From the NCBI GenBank assembly GCA_031260745.1, contig JAISKY010000229.1, positions 1 through 5,509 on the forward strand: a stretch of DNA of 5,509 bases, in the 5' to 3' direction. This DNA is from Oscillospiraceae bacterium. GTDB taxonomy: Bacteria > Bacillota > Clostridia > Oscillospirales > Oscillospiraceae. The notes under the pieces are model-generated. The model had not been told where the DNA came from, made no database searches, and saw nothing but the letters and a program-made list of their open reading frames with translations. This document shows, in pieces, positions 4,385 through 5,509 of the stretch. Position numbers and translations under genes: made by a program. The first letter of the stretch is position 1; each line of letters opens with the position of its first letter.

Positions 4385-5509
4385 ATGAAAACATATTCCG
4401 TATGCCCCGAATGCAATAAACGCGTTCCGGCAAAACTTGTTTTGATTGACGGCTCGTACAGACTGCGTAAAATCTGTCCGGAACACGGCAAATTCTCCGC
4501 GGTGGTTTGGCGCGGCTCGGAGTTACCCTATTACAAAGCTCCAAGTGAGAGTTCCGTTCCGCCTTGCCCCGACGACTGCGGATTATGCGAGCGTCACCTT
4601 CAGTCTACGTGCTGTGTACTCGTGGAGCTAACCAATCGCTGTAATTTGAACTGCCCCGTATGCTTTGCCGACGCGGGTAAACCCGCCGCTAAGGAGCGCG
4701 CTCCCGCCGAGTGGTACAATGTGTTCCGCAAACTCGTTGACGACGGCCGTACTTTTCTGCAACTGTCAGGCGGAGAACCTACCGTACTTGACGACCTTCC
4801 GGAAATAGTCGCCGCCGCTAAACGCGCGGGGTGCGAAAATATTCAACTTAACTCCACCGGAATCAGGCTTGGCAAAGAGCCTGACTTTACGAAAAAACTC
4901 GCCGACGCCGGACTTAGTTTCGTATTTATGCAGTTCGACGGTTTAACCGACGACGTGTACAGCGCGCTTCGCGGGCGTCCGATGTTTGACGAGAAACTTG
5001 CCGCGATTGACGCTTGCGACAAGGCTAACTTAGGCGTGACGCTCGTACCGACAATAGTTCCGGGCGTTAACGACGACCAAATCGGAGCTATTCTGAAATT
5101 CGGATTTGAACACAGTCCGGCTGTTCGCGGAGTGCATTACCAACCGATTTCGTACTTCGGACGCTACCCGAACGCTCCGCGTAATAAGGACAGAATCACG
5201 CTACCGGAGGTTATGAGCGCGATTGAAACTCAAACTGACCGCATTGTCAAGTTGAGCGACCTGTCGCACTCCACGTGCGACCACCCGCGCTGCGGATTCC
5301 ACGGTGATTTTGTAGTTATGCCCGACAGGATTGTCGCTTTGACTAAAGCTCAACCCGAGCCCGGCGAATCCGAAACTTGCTGTTGCGCTAAGAACGGTCA
5401 AATCAGCGACGAGGCGTTACGCAATCGCAAATTCGTAAGCCGCCGTTGGCGCCGGTCCTGCGTGGAAAATAGCGGCAGTTCAGAACCGGGTAGTTTTGAC
5501 GCGTTCCTA
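4385..5509 (+). CDS. trsS: TrsS-like radical SAM protein, C-terminus cut by window edge
   Basis: An open frame of 375 codons runs to the window end without a stop. The N-terminal domain has a zinc-ribbon-like pair, C7-x2-C10 and C31-P-E-H34-G. A second cysteine group, C61, C65, C68, and the pair C76-C77 come just before the radical SAM motif C86-x3-C90-x2-C93 (NRCNLNCPVCF). SGGEPT follows at 128-133, then NSTGIRL, FMQFDG, VPGVNDDQIG and the very characteristic VRGVHYQPISYFGRYP (247-262). A third group, C298 and C303, precedes a C332-C333-C334 triplet. From memory this order matches the family called 'radical SAM (seleno)protein TrsS', related to the tetraether-lipid-synthase type of radical SAM proteins; its reaction is unknown to me. 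Members end in a PFCAYNLT-like tail, so roughly 50 residues or more are probably missing. No in-frame TGA occurs, so within the visible part this is a cysteine-only form. The start is the only option: TAA lies four codons upstream, and GAGAG is a weak ribosome binding site. Confidence 0.85.
   Translation, partial: MKTYSVCPECNKRVPAKLVLIDGSYRLRKICPEHGKFSAVVWRGSELPYYKAPSESSVPPCPDDCGLCERHLQSTCCVLVELTNRCNLNCPVCFADAGKPAAKERAPAEWYNVFRKLVDDGRTFLQLSGGEPTVLDDLPEIVAAAKRAGCENIQLNSTGIRLGKEPDFTKKLADAGLSFVFMQFDGLTDDVYSALRGRPMFDEKLAAIDACDKANLGVTLVPTIVPGVNDDQIGAILKFGFEHSPAVRGVHYQPISYFGRYPNAPRNKDRITLPEVMSAIETQTDRIVKLSDLSHSTCDHPRCGFHGDFVVMPDRIVALTKAQPEPGESETCCCAKNGQISDEALRNRKFVSRRWRRSCVENSGSSEPGSFDAFL

Noticed and set aside
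4335..4544. Leftward 69-residue ORF across the radical SAM gene start
   Set aside because: It lies antisense to a well-supported start region, with no motif.
5201..5401. Leftward 66-residue ORF with a hydrophobic start
   Set aside because: It is antisense to the conserved C-terminal half of the radical SAM protein and has no supporting signal.

Overview
The window looks like chromosomal DNA of an anaerobic bacterium, most likely a Bacillota (Clostridia-like) or similar gut or sediment anaerobe. The clues are a glycyl-radical-enzyme activase, a TrsS-like radical SAM protein, a DegV/FakB fatty-acid-binding protein and a phage-type MuF_C module, at a moderate GC content. This placement rests on gene content only.

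Layout. Five leftward (minus-strand) genes can be recognised, read from right to left: degV (4206-3325), a histidine phosphatase (3173-2610), a class I SAM methyltransferase (2559-1822), a glycyl-radical-enzyme activase (1790-843) and, at the left edge, the first 35 codons of an ABC-type ATPase (107-1). Between the activase and the ATPase lies an AT-richer insert holding one more minus-strand ORF, 646-167, that resembles the MuF C-terminal domain of phage and polyvalent proteins. At the right edge a single rightward gene, 4385 to beyond the window, encodes a TrsS-like radical SAM protein divergent from degV.

Phosphatase, methyltransferase and activase are spaced by 50 and 31 bases, each with its own Shine-Dalgarno sequence, and probably share a transcript. 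degV is separated from them by a GC-rich hairpin flanked by A4 and T4 that may terminate in both directions. The 178 bases between degV and the radical SAM gene carry back-to-back sigma-70-like promoters. The rightward one sits so close to its ATG that the message may be leaderless.

The most unusual part is the left end. The first 14 codons and the leader of the ABC gene occur twice, at 66-113 and 651-698 (42 of 48 bases the same), and the two copies bracket the MuF_C ORF. The right-hand copy runs into a stop after 21 codons, so it is a relic or a micro-ORF whose end overlaps the start of the MuF_C ORF. Two GC-rich palindromes lie just beyond it, and a strong rightward promoter-like sequence points from the left side into the antisense strand of the MuF_C ORF. 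I read this as an insertion or recombination event at an ABC gene start. No complete new multi-gene system is evident, and no glycyl radical enzyme is present to pair with the activase.
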